A stretch of DNA of 21,786 nt from an uncultured Opitutales bacterium (GCA_934675585.1 CAKUQY010000030.1:1-21786), one strand, 5' to 3'; numbered from the stretch's first letter, positions 1 to 8,771 are shown. Notes: a model not told the origin generated them from the letters alone. Numbers and translations are program-made.

Positions 1-42
1 ATCACTTTTATATAAAAAATGAAACCGGTTAAATGTTTTCAT
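1..42 (-). CDS. Possible start of a gene running off the left edge
   Basis: An ATG at 42-40 on the minus strand opens a frame without a stop to the edge, reading MKTFNRFHFLYKSD. It would lie downstream of the epimerase terminator, and the inverted repeat at 42-70 touches its start codon as an operator might. Fourteen codons are too few to recognise a family, and the open frame could be chance. Confidence 0.2.
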   Translation of the reverse strand, partial: MKTFNRFHFLYKSD

Positions 43-70
43 AATAGTAATTGAGGAACAATTACTATTA
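42..70. repeat. Perfect 12-bp inverted repeat with 5-nt loop
   Basis: The arms TAATAGTAATTG (42-53) and CAATTACTATTA (59-70) are exact reverse complements around AGGAA. No T-run follows on either side, so it is not a canonical terminator. Its AT-rich dyad and position at a possible minus-strand start suggest an operator, but no regulator is visible. Confidence 0.6.
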
Positions 71-248
71 CATAAGGCGCTTTTTCGCGGGAACGCGCTT
101 TTCGCGAAGCGCTCTTGAAATTTCCAAATTTCCCGTCCCTACCACACCGCCCCAAAAAATTCGTTTTAATGGCGGGATGTCGCTTCGCTCGGTATGCGTC
201 TATTCGTAGTTGAAAAAATTCCGTTCCCATGTCCCCGCGTTCCCGCGC

Positions 249-292
249 AAACAAAACACGCGTTCCCGCGAAGATTTTTCACGGGAACGCGT
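249..292 (-). terminator. Intrinsic terminator built from an inverted pair of the dispersed word
   Basis: On the minus strand, downstream of the epimerase stop, ACGCGTTCCCGTG (292-280) pairs with CGCGGGAACGCGT (270-258). This makes a stem of about 13 bp with one G-U pair and a 9-nt loop. It is followed by a U-rich tail (GTTTTGTTT, 257-249). Both arms contain the dispersed word. Confidence 0.7.
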
Positions 293-314
293 TTTTGTGA
301 ATTTGTTTTGAAAA

Positions 315-1505
315 TTACATTTTTTCGGCGATTTTTTCAAGTTGCTGCCAGCATTGCCACATGCCGCGCGGAACGTGAAAACAGCCCTTCCATTTGCCAC
401 CTTTGAGCGACAGCAATGGTTCGCCTTCGCGTGTGAGATAGCCGTACCATTCTGGATATTTTGGATCTTTAAAATGTGCCCAAGCGTATTCGTGAACGCG
501 TTCAAACCATTCCCAGCATTTTGGATTTCCCGTCAGACGATATCCTTTGAGCAACGCGATGAGCGTTTCGATGTGCACCCACCAAAGTTTTTGGTTCCAT
601 TCAAGCTGCTGCAACGGATAACCTTTGCGATCCATGAAATAGAAAATTCCCTTGCACTTGTCGTCCCAGCCGTAAGAAAGCGCGTTCAGGCAGATTTTCA
701 CGGCTTTGTCGATAAGCGCCCGATCATTCATGCGTTCGCCAAGATCCATCATAAACCAAGTTGATTCGATCATGTGTCCTGGATTCAGCAAGCGGCCATC
801 CATGTTATCCGCGAGCGTGCCGTCCGCGTTAAGATGTTCGACGATGAGCCCTGGACCGACTTCTGGACGATAAAATTCTTCGGTAACAAGTTTCACGCAA
901 GTATCGATTGTTTTTTGCAAAAATGCGGGATCGATGAGTTCTTCAATTTCAAGCGCGAGATTGCAAACGATCATCGGCAACGCGAACGCTTTCATTGGGC
1001 GCGCCTGCGGGGACGCCTTACTCCATTTGCCTTTCGGATTGTCAAAACGCGCAATCACTCGGTCGAACGCTTTTTTTGAAATTTCCGCGTATTCTTTGTT
1101 TCCCGTTGCGATCGAAAGCTGACCGAACGCCATGCACGCGAACGTGTTTGAGAAAATATTATACGGCTCAACCTGCGGCGTGCCGTCGCGCTGAGTCGAA
1201 AAATAAAAATTATATTCGCCGTCGTGACACTTTTTCAAAAATTCCGCGCCCTGAATCGCCGCATCGAGCCATTCTTGTTTTTTTTCGCAATGATTGTAAA
1301 GATACGCGAGCATCCAAACTTCGCGTCCTTGCAACCAAATAAATTTGTCGGTGTCAAAAACCGTTCCGTCGCGTTCGAGGCAGGTAAAATAGCCGCCGCA
1401 TTCTTTGTCGATCGAATGTTGCATCCAAAACGGCATCACGTTATCGAGAAGCTCGCTTTTGTAAAGGCGCGCGAGCTGTTGCACTTGTTCTTTTGTGGGA
1501 GTCAT
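315..1505 (-). CDS. N-acylglucosamine 2-epimerase (AGE) family protein
   Basis: This 396-aa protein has the length and layout of the AGE/renin-binding-protein family, soluble (alpha/alpha)6-barrel enzymes that epimerise or isomerise sugars (N-acyl-glucosamine/mannosamine, cellobiose, or aldose-ketose pairs). Family-like blocks include the N-terminal FIWLQGREVWML, the central NPGHMIESTWFMMDLGER with its conserved His, and the C-terminal KLWWVHIETLIALL and HVPRGMWQCW. There is no signal peptide, so it is cytoplasmic. It is a single gene with its own promoter and terminator. Sugar specificity cannot be read from the sequence. With the GH95 fucosidase and NeuD/SIS genes in the window, a role in glycan-sugar metabolism is plausible. 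It contains no copy of the dispersed word, unlike other long genes here. Confidence 0.88.
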   Translation of the reverse strand: MTPTKEQVQQLARLYKSELLDNVMPFWMQHSIDKECGGYFTCLERDGTVFDTDKFIWLQGREVWMLAYLYNHCEKKQEWLDAAIQGAEFLKKCHDGEYNFYFSTQRDGTPQVEPYNIFSNTFACMAFGQLSIATGNKEYAEISKKAFDRVIARFDNPKGKWSKASPQARPMKAFALPMIVCNLALEIEELIDPAFLQKTIDTCVKLVTEEFYRPEVGPGLIVEHLNADGTLADNMDGRLLNPGHMIESTWFMMDLGERMNDRALIDKAVKICLNALSYGWDDKCKGIFYFMDRKGYPLQQLEWNQKLWWVHIETLIALLKGYRLTGNPKCWEWFERVHEYAWAHFKDPKYPEWYGYLTREGEPLLSLKGGKWKGCFHVPRGMWQCWQQLEKIAEKM

Positions 1506-1514
1506 AATGCTACA

Positions 1515-1543
1515 ATTATAAATCGTCCGTAAAAAATTGACAA
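1515..1543 (-). promoter_or_regulatory. Sigma-70-type promoter of the epimerase gene
   Basis: On the minus strand, TTGTCA (1543-1538) is followed by exactly 17 nt and then TATAAT (1520-1515). The ATG begins 9 nt after the -10 box, so transcription should start only 2-3 nt before the start codon. No Shine-Dalgarno is present. Confidence 0.75.
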
Positions 1544-1548
1544 CGCGT

Positions 1549-2103
1549 CTATTCGCGTTCCCGTCGCGATCTCAAAACGTCGCGCAAAGAAAACTCGCAA
1601 CCGCAATATTGCTGGCGGTAAAGTTCGAGCGAGCGAGCGATTGCGTTGGTATCTTTAAAACCGTCTTTCTTTTTAAAATCGATTTCCAAAAACGTGTTCC
1701 CGTCAATCGATTTGCCAATCGCAAAAATTGTCGGTGAAAACTTGTGCGGCGAAACCGTCAACGTAGTCGTAAATGCGTCGAAACCGCGTTCCCGCGCACA
1801 ATTTGCCGCCCGCGCGAGCGAATAATTAAAACAGCGCGGACAACGCGCGCCACGCTCGGGTTCGTTTTCAAAACCTTTGGCAACTTTTTCGAGCCAGTCG
1901 CGATGATCGGGAACGTCCACAATCACGGGAACGCCAAAATGTTCTGCCAATTTTTTGACAGCAACGAGCCGTTTTTCAAATTCTTCGTGCGGCGCAATAT
2001 TGGCGTTGCTGTAAAAAAGCGTCGGCTCATGTCCCTGCGCGAGCAGTTCCGCCACGCAATGTCCCGCGCAAATTCCGCAACAAGTATGAAGCAAAATTTT
2101 CAT
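1549..2103 (-). CDS. queH: Epoxyqueuosine reductase QueH
   Basis: QueH (formerly DUF208) performs the last step of queuosine tRNA modification, reducing epoxyqueuosine to queuosine as the cobalamin-independent alternative to QueG. The 184-aa protein shows the hallmark N-terminal HTCCGICAGHC (Cys8, Cys9), the pair RCPRCF (Cys88, Cys91), the TTTLTVSPHK block and a C-terminal CGCEFSL. These cysteines fit the metal and cluster ligands known in the family. The length is typical. The start overlaps the stop of the upstream oxidoreductase (TAATG), placing it last in a three-gene run. No Shine-Dalgarno is visible. The C-terminal tail after CGCEFSL is Arg-rich and partly encoded by the dispersed word. 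Confidence 0.93.
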   Translation of the reverse strand: MKILLHTCCGICAGHCVAELLAQGHEPTLFYSNANIAPHEEFEKRLVAVKKLAEHFGVPVIVDVPDHRDWLEKVAKGFENEPERGARCPRCFNYSLARAANCARERGFDAFTTTLTVSPHKFSPTIFAIGKSIDGNTFLEIDFKKKDGFKDTNAIARSLELYRQQYCGCEFSLRDVLRSRRERE

Positions 2104-3155
2104 TATTTGATCGCCGTCACGCCGCTTTTCATCACAACGGAACGCAAAAACGGATTGTACATAAACGGATTTTTCAAAATTTTGCTCAACAATTTCAAGC
2201 GCAATTTCAAGGTTGATTTTTTGTAATCGGCGAACAAATTTCCGTTCCCGCGAATCAGCGTTCCCGCGAGAATTTCTGCAGAATCGAGCGCATAGCTCAT
2301 GCCTTCAAGCGAACTCGGCGAAATGAATCCCGCCGCCTCGCCGATCAAAAACGCGCCGTCGGCCTTCCCCAAAACAAAATCGCCCAGCTTTTCGGGACGC
2401 AACACTTGGCATGCCTCGGTTGCGAGTGCTTCGCCAAAATTGAATCCCGCCGCGCGAGCGCGTTCGAGCAAAATGTCATACGCCTGTTTTGAATTTTTCG
2501 GCGGGAACGCCGCGCCAAAAACAATTTTTTCGTCTTTTGAAACCGCCCAGCCGTAGCAATCACTCAATCGTTCATCAAAAAAACACGCGTACATGCCGTT
2601 TTTGCTTTCGTCGTGAAACCACTGTTGCACAGCGTTGTAACTGCGGATTTTATGCTTCGGCGCGATTGTCTGCCTCACTTTTGAAGCCGCTCCGTCTGCG
2701 CCGACGACATATTTTGCGGGAACGCATTTTTCTTCGCCGTTTTCGTAATAAGTAACCAACCACGCACCGTCTTTGCGCTCAATTTTGCGCACCGTTGCGT
2801 TGTGATGAACTTCAACACTCGCGGGAACAAGCGATTTGAGCCACAAATCAAATTTATGGCGATCCATGTTAATATAAAAACGGCGATAAGTGCGTTCGAG
2901 ATTGCGACACAAATCCAAAGTGCGCACGTCAAAAATCTGCGGATCGGCAAGCACGGATTTCGGCAGCGTCAATCCCTGTCGCGAAAGCGACAACTGCGCG
3001 TCTTCTGCCAACAAACCGCCGCAGGGCTTGCGAAATCCTGGCGTGGCGGGATCGGCGGCTTTGCGGTCAAACGCAATCACAGAATGCGTTCCCGCGAGCA
3101 AACGCGCCAGCGTCGCTCCCGCTGGACCCATGCCAATGATCGCAACGTCCTTCAT
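2103..3155 (-). CDS. FAD-dependent oxidoreductase, geranylgeranyl-reductase/FixC-like
   Basis: This 350-aa flavoprotein has a p-hydroxybenzoate-hydroxylase-type fold. The N-terminal dinucleotide-binding motif is GMGPAGATLA (from residue 8). Next come a KPCGG block, then GADGAASKVR in the middle, then the FAD-ribityl motif FLIGEAAGFISPSSLEGMSYAL. The KPCGG block and the 'GEAAGF..PSSLEG' form are typical of the geranylgeranyl-reductase/FixC-like branch, which reduces isoprenoid double bonds or hydroxylates. The substrate is unknown. It overlaps the M3 peptidase stop upstream (TAATG) and QueH downstream (TAATG), so translation is probably coupled. It carries six copies of the dispersed word. Confidence 0.82.
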   Translation of the reverse strand: MKDVAIIGMGPAGATLARLLAGTHSVIAFDRKAADPATPGFRKPCGGLLAEDAQLSLSRQGLTLPKSVLADPQIFDVRTLDLCRNLERTYRRFYINMDRHKFDLWLKSLVPASVEVHHNATVRKIERKDGAWLVTYYENGEEKCVPAKYVVGADGAASKVRQTIAPKHKIRSYNAVQQWFHDESKNGMYACFFDERLSDCYGWAVSKDEKIVFGAAFPPKNSKQAYDILLERARAAGFNFGEALATEACQVLRPEKLGDFVLGKADGAFLIGEAAGFISPSSLEGMSYALDSAEILAGTLIRGNGNLFADYKKSTLKLRLKLLSKILKNPFMYNPFLRSVVMKSGVTAIK

Positions 3156-5419
3156 TATTTTTTCGCGGGAACGATGCCGTAAATCACGTTAATCGCGTTC
3201 CAGTCAGGATCGCGTCCGACAAAATCGCGGAACAATTCGTCGGCATCTTTGGAATCGCCTTTTTCGAGAATGGTTTTGCGAAAATCCATGCCGCGCGCAA
3301 GGTTGAGCGAACCGTCTGCGTTTTTAAACGATTGAAACGCGTCAGCTTGCAATGCTTCTGCCCATTTATAAGAATAATAGCCCGATGCGTAAGCCACGGG
3401 ATCGCGGAACAGGTGCGTAAACGAATTCATATTCGTGCGTTGCGAGCTTGCAAATTGCCAAGAATAATCTTTGGTAATTTCGCTCGCGATCGCGTCGATG
3501 TCTTGTCCTGCAATTTTTTTTGCGTTGATGTGAATATACAAATCGCCTTTTGAAAATGAAAGTTGGCGCATTTGTTGATAAGCCGCTTGGAAATTGCGCG
3601 CGCACACCATCGCGTCGATGTATGCTTGCGGGATCGCTTTGCCTGTTTTGTAATGTTTTGCCCAGCGCGCAAGAATGGCGGGTTCCCAAGTCCAGTTTTC
3701 ATTGATTTGCGAAGGCAATTCCACAAAATCCCACGCGACGTTCGTTCCGCCAAGTGCCGTCACGGGAACGTTGCTGAGCAACTGGTGCATCGCGTGCCCG
3801 AATTCGTGGTAAAGAGTTGACACATCGTAGTGTGTCCAAAGCGCGGGAGCGTCGGCCGTTGGCGCAGTCATGTTCCCGCAAACCATCGCAAAGCTCACTT
3901 CGCCTTTGTCGTGGTTGCCCGCAACAAACGGCTTCATCCACGCGCCATTGCGTTTTTCTTTGCGCGGGAACAAGTCTGAATAAAACACGCCGATGCGACG
4001 GCCCAATTGTTTGTCTATAATTTCGTAGCATTTTACGCTTGGGTGCCACACTTCAACGGCTCCCGCGGGAACGGGCTCTTTGGAGCCGAGCTCGCGATAG
4101 GCGCTTGGAATTTCTTTGATTTCCAAATTATAAAGTTCGCTAAAGAAATCAAACATTCCCGCGATGACGTTGTTGCTTTCGAAATAAGGTTTCAAAAGAT
4201 TTTCGTCAAAATTATAGGCCGCTTGGCGATATTTTTCAGACCAGTAGGGAACGTCCCATGGCTCGAGTTGCATCGTTCCCGCGCTGAATGTTGGGTCCAC
4301 GCTTGCTCGGAACGCTTTTAATTCTTTGTATTCGCGATCGAAAGCGGGTTTTGTTTTGGCGACCAAATCGTCAACAAATGCCATCGCGTTCCCGCCATTT
4401 TTTGCCATGCGGTCTTTCAAAATAAGATTTGAAAAATTTTCGTGGCCCAAAATTTCGGCTTGGCGTTGGCGCAATGCCAAAATCTTTTTCATGACTTCGG
4501 TGTTGTCGTAAGGCGTTCCCGGCGCGCAAAGGTTGTTGCGTGCGAGATAAATTTCGCGGCGCAATTCGGCGTTGTCGAGAAATTTTACCGCTGGCAAATA
4601 CGATGACAATTGCATTGTGAAAAGCCACGCGGGTTTATCTTCGCTTGCGAGCCCTGCCTTGATTGCGGCGTCTAACGCAGCTTTGCGATCAACATCGTGC
4701 AAGCCCGCGAGTTGTGCTTCATCGGTTACCAATTTTTTATAAGCGTTGTTTGATTCGAGCACGTTTTGCGAAAACTTTTGCGTCAGCGGAATCATTTCGG
4801 CGATCACCGATTTCAATTCAGCTTTTTTCTCCGCTGGCAATTCCACACCGCTATCAACAAAACCGTCGAGCAATTTTTTCAAATGGCGCGCGCGCAAGGG
4901 ATCAAGATTTTTCGCCTCGTCGGTTTGTGAATACGCTTTGAAAACTTTGTAAAGATTTTCGTTAAGCCCGACGTTCGTTGCAAATTCGCTGAGCATCGGC
5001 TGAACGATTTCGTATTGGGCGCGGAAACCGTCCGTCATGCAAGTCATTTCGCAATTGTCGAGTACGCTCCAGAAAAAATCGAAACTCTGATACATTTCGT
5101 CATAAGCCACAATCACGTTTTCGTAAGTTAATTCTTCTGGCTTGAGCGCGCAAATTCGGTCAATCTTCGCCTGCGCGATCGCGAGCGCCAGTTTCGTGTC
5201 GGGAACGATTTTGTCGTAAGTCAGCTGCGACCACGCGACAAACGGCGTTTGATTCAAAAACGGATGCGCCGCCAAATCAATCTTTGCGGGAACGACCTTT
5301 TCTGCGGGAACGCAAGCCGCCGCTTCATTTTGCGCGGGAACGCAATTTTTATCACACGAACATGCCACCGTCAAAAACGGCGCAATTGCCAAAACTGTCA
5401 AAATAGAAATTTGTTTCAT
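3155..5419 (-). CDS. M3-family zinc metallopeptidase, predicted lipoprotein
   Basis: This is a 754-aa oligopeptidase/peptidyl-dipeptidase (thimet oligopeptidase, Dcp or PrlC type) that hydrolyses short peptides. The zinc motif HEFGHAMHQ lies at about residues 538-546, and the third ligand is in ELPSQINENW (Glu about 567), as in M3. The N-terminus is a lipoprotein signal with a hydrophobic stretch and lipobox LTVAC (Cys20), so it is probably anchored in the envelope facing the periplasm. A linker at residues 26-45 (CVPA-, CVPA-, VVPA-) is encoded by three successive copies of the dispersed word. It is first of an overlapping run with the FAD enzyme and queH, and is divergent from recC. Its exact cleavage preference is unknown. 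Confidence 0.93.
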   Translation of the reverse strand: MKQISILTVLAIAPFLTVACSCDKNCVPAQNEAAACVPAEKVVPAKIDLAAHPFLNQTPFVAWSQLTYDKIVPDTKLALAIAQAKIDRICALKPEELTYENVIVAYDEMYQSFDFFWSVLDNCEMTCMTDGFRAQYEIVQPMLSEFATNVGLNENLYKVFKAYSQTDEAKNLDPLRARHLKKLLDGFVDSGVELPAEKKAELKSVIAEMIPLTQKFSQNVLESNNAYKKLVTDEAQLAGLHDVDRKAALDAAIKAGLASEDKPAWLFTMQLSSYLPAVKFLDNAELRREIYLARNNLCAPGTPYDNTEVMKKILALRQRQAEILGHENFSNLILKDRMAKNGGNAMAFVDDLVAKTKPAFDREYKELKAFRASVDPTFSAGTMQLEPWDVPYWSEKYRQAAYNFDENLLKPYFESNNVIAGMFDFFSELYNLEIKEIPSAYRELGSKEPVPAGAVEVWHPSVKCYEIIDKQLGRRIGVFYSDLFPRKEKRNGAWMKPFVAGNHDKGEVSFAMVCGNMTAPTADAPALWTHYDVSTLYHEFGHAMHQLLSNVPVTALGGTNVAWDFVELPSQINENWTWEPAILARWAKHYKTGKAIPQAYIDAMVCARNFQAAYQQMRQLSFSKGDLYIHINAKKIAGQDIDAIASEITKDYSWQFASSQRTNMNSFTHLFRDPVAYASGYYSYKWAEALQADAFQSFKNADGSLNLARGMDFRKTILEKGDSKDADELFRDFVGRDPDWNAINVIYGIVPAKK

Positions 5420-5429
5420 AATTGTAATC

Positions 5430-5435
5430 AGTATA
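5430..5435 (-). promoter_or_regulatory. Candidate -10 box of the M3 peptidase gene
   Basis: TATACT on the minus strand ends 10 nt before the ATG at 5419. No convincing -35 box is seen at the right spacing. A copy of the dispersed word (5449-5456) occupies the -35 area. Confidence 0.4.
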
Positions 5436-5491
5436 ACTTAAAAAAAGCGTTCCCGCGAATTTTTGTTTTTTAGTAAAGCTTCAAAAAATCG

Positions 5492-5497
5492 TATAAT
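5492..5497 (+). promoter_or_regulatory. Candidate -10 box of recC, leaderless arrangement
   Basis: A perfect TATAAT ends 7 nt before the ATG at 5505, with no Shine-Dalgarno between. The -35 region is weak (TTTAGT at 17-nt spacing). An in-frame TTG at 5463 would lie upstream of this box, which argues for the ATG start. Confidence 0.5.
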
Positions 5498-5504
5498 TAA
5501 AATT

Positions 5505-8500
5505 ATGAACGACTATGTGAATTTTAATGTTATCCCCGCATTTTCACTTGAAACATTGGCAGATAAAATGATTGAGCAAATGAAAAATGTTGCAAAATCA
5601 AAAAACTTCGACCCAATGAAAACACAAACGGTATTGGTGATGAATCCCGCACAAGGCATGTGGCTACGCCAATACATCGCTCGAAAAAACGGCATTTGCG
5701 CCAACATCGATTTTATCAGTCCCGACCGCTATTTTAATCAATTGCTCACAAACAATAATTCAGCCACGCAAATCTTTGAACAATTACCGCTCACTTGGCG
5801 CGTCTTCAAAACTTTGCGTTCCCGCAACGATCATTTTGGCTTTAATTTTCGCAAAAACTCCGAAACCGATTTAATGATTTTGGCAGACAATTTGGCAAAA
5901 CTTTTTTGGAATTACCAAACGCGCCGTCCCGAAATGATCAACACTTGGCAACGCGGCGGGAACGCTGAAAACAACTACACCGCGAAAGATATTAACGAAG
6001 ATTTTCGCAACGAATACGAAAAACAACGCGAACTTTGGCGCGCACTCGCGCTCGACGAAAAAAGCGTTCCCGCCTGCTTGTTCATCGATTTTATCAACAA
6101 CAAAATCGACTGCCAATTGCCCCAAAATATTTATGTTTTTGCGCCGACAGCAATACCACGCATGTACTACCAATTGTTGAAAAAATTCACAGAAAAAGGC
6201 GTCAATGTGTATTTTTATTATCACAATCTTTCCAACGATTTGTGGACCGAAACCGAAAATGAAAAAAAAATCACTCAAAACCAATTGCGTTCCCGCCCAC
6301 AACTCGAAAGCGAATTTGCGTGGATTCAAGATGTTCAAGGCAATGAGCTTTTAACCTCTTGGGGAAAAGCCGCGCGAAAAATGGCAATGCAGTTGATTGA
6401 CGATGGCAAAATCGACGGCATCGACTCGCTCGATGTCGTTCCCGCAAAAGATAGTTTGCTTCACCGCGTGCAAGCCGCCATTCGCGAAAATTGTGCGGAC
6501 GCGGAAAAAATTAAATTTGACGGGAACGACAATTCGCTCGTCATTCACGAAGCCCATTCGCCGATGCGTGAAATCGAAATTATCTACGACGACATTTGCA
6601 AATTATTTAAGAGCGACAGCAATTTGCGTTCCCGCGACATCATTGTCATGGCGCCTTCAATCGAAAATTACGCACAAGCCATTCAAAGCGTTTTTGCGGA
6701 TTCGCCATTTCGCTATTCCGTCGCCGACCGCAAAAACAGCGAATCGCTCCCAACCGTAAAAGCATTTCTCGATTTGCTCGGCATTATTCAGGACAATTTA
6801 AAACTTTCATCCACCTTAAATTTACTCGAAAATCCAGCATTACTCAAAAAACTCAAACTCAACAACGAGCAAAGCAAATCGCTAACCGAGTGGATTTTAA
6901 AAAGCAATTTTAAAAATGGCTACGATGCGAAAACGCGCAAAGAAGAATTGTCAAAAATCGCGGACAAAAACGATTTTGAAAACAATGACAACAATTATTT
7001 TTATCAAAACAGCTACGCCTTCGCCAAACGCCGCATTTTGCTCGGTTTGGCAATGGGCGACAGCTACAAATCTGCGCTCAATTTAGGACAAAACAAAAAC
7101 GATATCGCCCCGCTCGATAATTTAAAAACCGACAACGATACCGTAAAAACATTTGACGCCTTTTTCAATCTTATCGAACATTTGCAAACGCTATCAAAAA
7201 TCATCAAAACACAAAAAACACCTAACGAATGGGCACAATTTATCAAAAACGAAATCGTCAGCGCTTGCTTTGATTTTACTGAGCGCGACGAAGAATTTTT
7301 TAAAATTTGCGACACCATCGATGCCGTAAAAATCAGCGCCTACAACGCCAATTTTAACAACGAATGCGATTTTACAACATTCCTCACTCTGCTCAAAAAA
7401 AACATCGATAACAACGAAAAACACACGCCCGATATTTTGCGCGGGAACATCACTTTTTGCGAATTGCAACCCATGCGCAATATTTCAAGCAAAGCCATTT
7501 ATATTATTGGGCTTTCAAACGGCGAGTTCCCGCGACAAAACAAAACCAGCGTTAATAATTTGATCGATTTGTGGGATAAAAAAATTAAAATTGCTGGCGG
7601 GAACGACATTTATCTTTGGGATCGCACCACGCGCGAAGACGACTGCCTTTTGCTGCTCGAAACTATTTTGGCGGCAAAAAAATATTTGCGACTTTCGTTC
7701 GTCGGTCGCAGCCAAAGTGACACAAAATCAAAACCACCTTGCGCACCGCTCAACAAATTTATCGATTACCTTTGCGGATTTTTCGATTTGGAAAAAAAGG
7801 AAACAAAAAAACAAATAATCCGCACGCACGCTTTGCAAAATTTTGAAGACGCGGGAACGCAATCGCCCGCAATCGCAAAACTCGCAAACGCGCTCAATAA
7901 TGCCGTTCCCGCGACAGAATTAACACCGCTCCCGTTCGACGAAAACGAATTTAAAACGTTCCCGCTCGAAACGCTTTTTGAATTTTACAACTGTCCCGCG
8001 AAATTTATTTGCGAAAAACGTTTCGCAGCCAAAGCACCATTTGACAAAAAAGACGAAATCAATGATTGCGAGCCCACGGGAACGACAACAAAAAAAATTA
8101 TCCAACCCATTGTGCTCGACACAGTCATTAAAATTTTAGAAAATAAAGGCGATACAAATCCCGAAATTTATAAAAAAATTGAAAGCAAAATCATCGAAAC
8201 CGTAAACGACGAGAACGACGAAATCAGCACTGACGGGAACGCGCGCGGCGAAAACAATAGCATCGAAAAAAATGAAACAATCACGCTCGAAAATTACGGC
8301 GGGAAATGGAGTCGCGGCTGGAAAGATGTTTTCGGGAACGATTATTTTGAAACTAACAAAAAAATCGAAGTCGCAATCGACGGACGCACAATTTATTGGA
8401 CAGCCCCACTCGTTTGCGGCGACAAAACGAAATATTATTGGTTTCTCACGGATGATGTAAATCTTAATCTTCTCAAAGCATTTTTTAACGAAACGGGAGA

Positions 8501-8732
8501 AGATTTTAAACTCAAAGAAATCAAAGACGCCACCATTTCTCAACCAAACGAAACCAAAGAATTACAGCTCAAAGATTTTGTCGATGAATTTATCAACGCG
8601 CTAAAATTAGAGCCGCAAACTTTGCAAAAACTCTACCAAGAAAATAAAAACGAGTGGGGAAGTTCTTGGACAAAAAAATATTGGGAAATTTTAGGGTTCC
8701 CGCAAAAGACAACCTCGTCGAGCCAAGAATAA
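5505..8732 (+). CDS. recC: RecC, exodeoxyribonuclease V gamma subunit
   Basis: RecC is the Chi-recognising scaffold subunit of RecBCD, which resects double-strand breaks for recombination. The 1075-aa product (near the family's usual ~1100) shows RecC landmarks in order: N-terminal 'MNPAQGMWLRQYIARKNGICANIDF' region (residues 46-70), HSPMREIEIIYDDI (about 349), DIIVMAPSIENYAQAI and YSVADRK, then LQPMRN...IIGLSNGEFPRQ (about 652-676) and SFVGRSQSD (about 731). These match an inactivated SF1 helicase core and nuclease-like tail. The start at 5505 follows a TATAAT box. recB and recD are not adjacent. It is rich in Lys and Asn and visibly more AT-rich than its neighbours, yet still carries about 13 exact copies of the dispersed word. 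Confidence 0.9.
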   Translation: MNDYVNFNVIPAFSLETLADKMIEQMKNVAKSKNFDPMKTQTVLVMNPAQGMWLRQYIARKNGICANIDFISPDRYFNQLLTNNNSATQIFEQLPLTWRVFKTLRSRNDHFGFNFRKNSETDLMILADNLAKLFWNYQTRRPEMINTWQRGGNAENNYTAKDINEDFRNEYEKQRELWRALALDEKSVPACLFIDFINNKIDCQLPQNIYVFAPTAIPRMYYQLLKKFTEKGVNVYFYYHNLSNDLWTETENEKKITQNQLRSRPQLESEFAWIQDVQGNELLTSWGKAARKMAMQLIDDGKIDGIDSLDVVPAKDSLLHRVQAAIRENCADAEKIKFDGNDNSLVIHEAHSPMREIEIIYDDICKLFKSDSNLRSRDIIVMAPSIENYAQAIQSVFADSPFRYSVADRKNSESLPTVKAFLDLLGIIQDNLKLSSTLNLLENPALLKKLKLNNEQSKSLTEWILKSNFKNGYDAKTRKEELSKIADKNDFENNDNNYFYQNSYAFAKRRILLGLAMGDSYKSALNLGQNKNDIAPLDNLKTDNDTVKTFDAFFNLIEHLQTLSKIIKTQKTPNEWAQFIKNEIVSACFDFTERDEEFFKICDTIDAVKISAYNANFNNECDFTTFLTLLKKNIDNNEKHTPDILRGNITFCELQPMRNISSKAIYIIGLSNGEFPRQNKTSVNNLIDLWDKKIKIAGGNDIYLWDRTTREDDCLLLLETILAAKKYLRLSFVGRSQSDTKSKPPCAPLNKFIDYLCGFFDLEKKETKKQIIRTHALQNFEDAGTQSPAIAKLANALNNAVPATELTPLPFDENEFKTFPLETLFEFYNCPAKFICEKRFAAKAPFDKKDEINDCEPTGTTTKKIIQPIVLDTVIKILENKGDTNPEIYKKIESKIIETVNDENDEISTDGNARGENNSIEKNETITLENYGGKWSRGWKDVFGNDYFETNKKIEVAIDGRTIYWTAPLVCGDKTKYYWFLTDDVNLNLLKAFFNETGEDFKLKEIKDATISQPNETKELQLKDFVDEFINALKLEPQTLQKLYQENKNEWGSSWTKKYWEILGFPQKTTSSSQE

Positions 8733-8758
8733 ATTTCGCGGGAACGCGTATTAAACAA

Positions 8759-8764
8759 TATAAT
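8759..8764 (+). promoter_or_regulatory. Candidate -10 box of rnr, leaderless arrangement
   Basis: A perfect TATAAT ends 7 nt before the ATG of rnr, in the 39-nt gap after recC. The -35 is poor. The dispersed word at 8738-8745 sits where the -35 and spacer would be. No Shine-Dalgarno is seen. Confidence 0.5.
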
Positions 8765-8771
8765 TAAAGTC

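Larger units (their letters stand above)
1..314. other. Intergenic stretch at left edge
   Basis: I find no convincing full gene here. It holds a perfect inverted repeat (42-70), a possible start of a leftward gene at 42, three exact copies of the dispersed word (87, 239, 262) plus one partial copy (282), a small palindrome GAAATTTCCAAATTTC at 117-132, and the terminator of the epimerase gene (249-292). Open frames across 39-505 read as low-complexity, Arg/Phe-rich sequence and look spurious. Confidence 0.6.

Noticed and set aside
5463..5504. TTG upstream start for recC
   Set aside because: It precedes the TATAAT box; RecC similarity begins just after the ATG at 5505.
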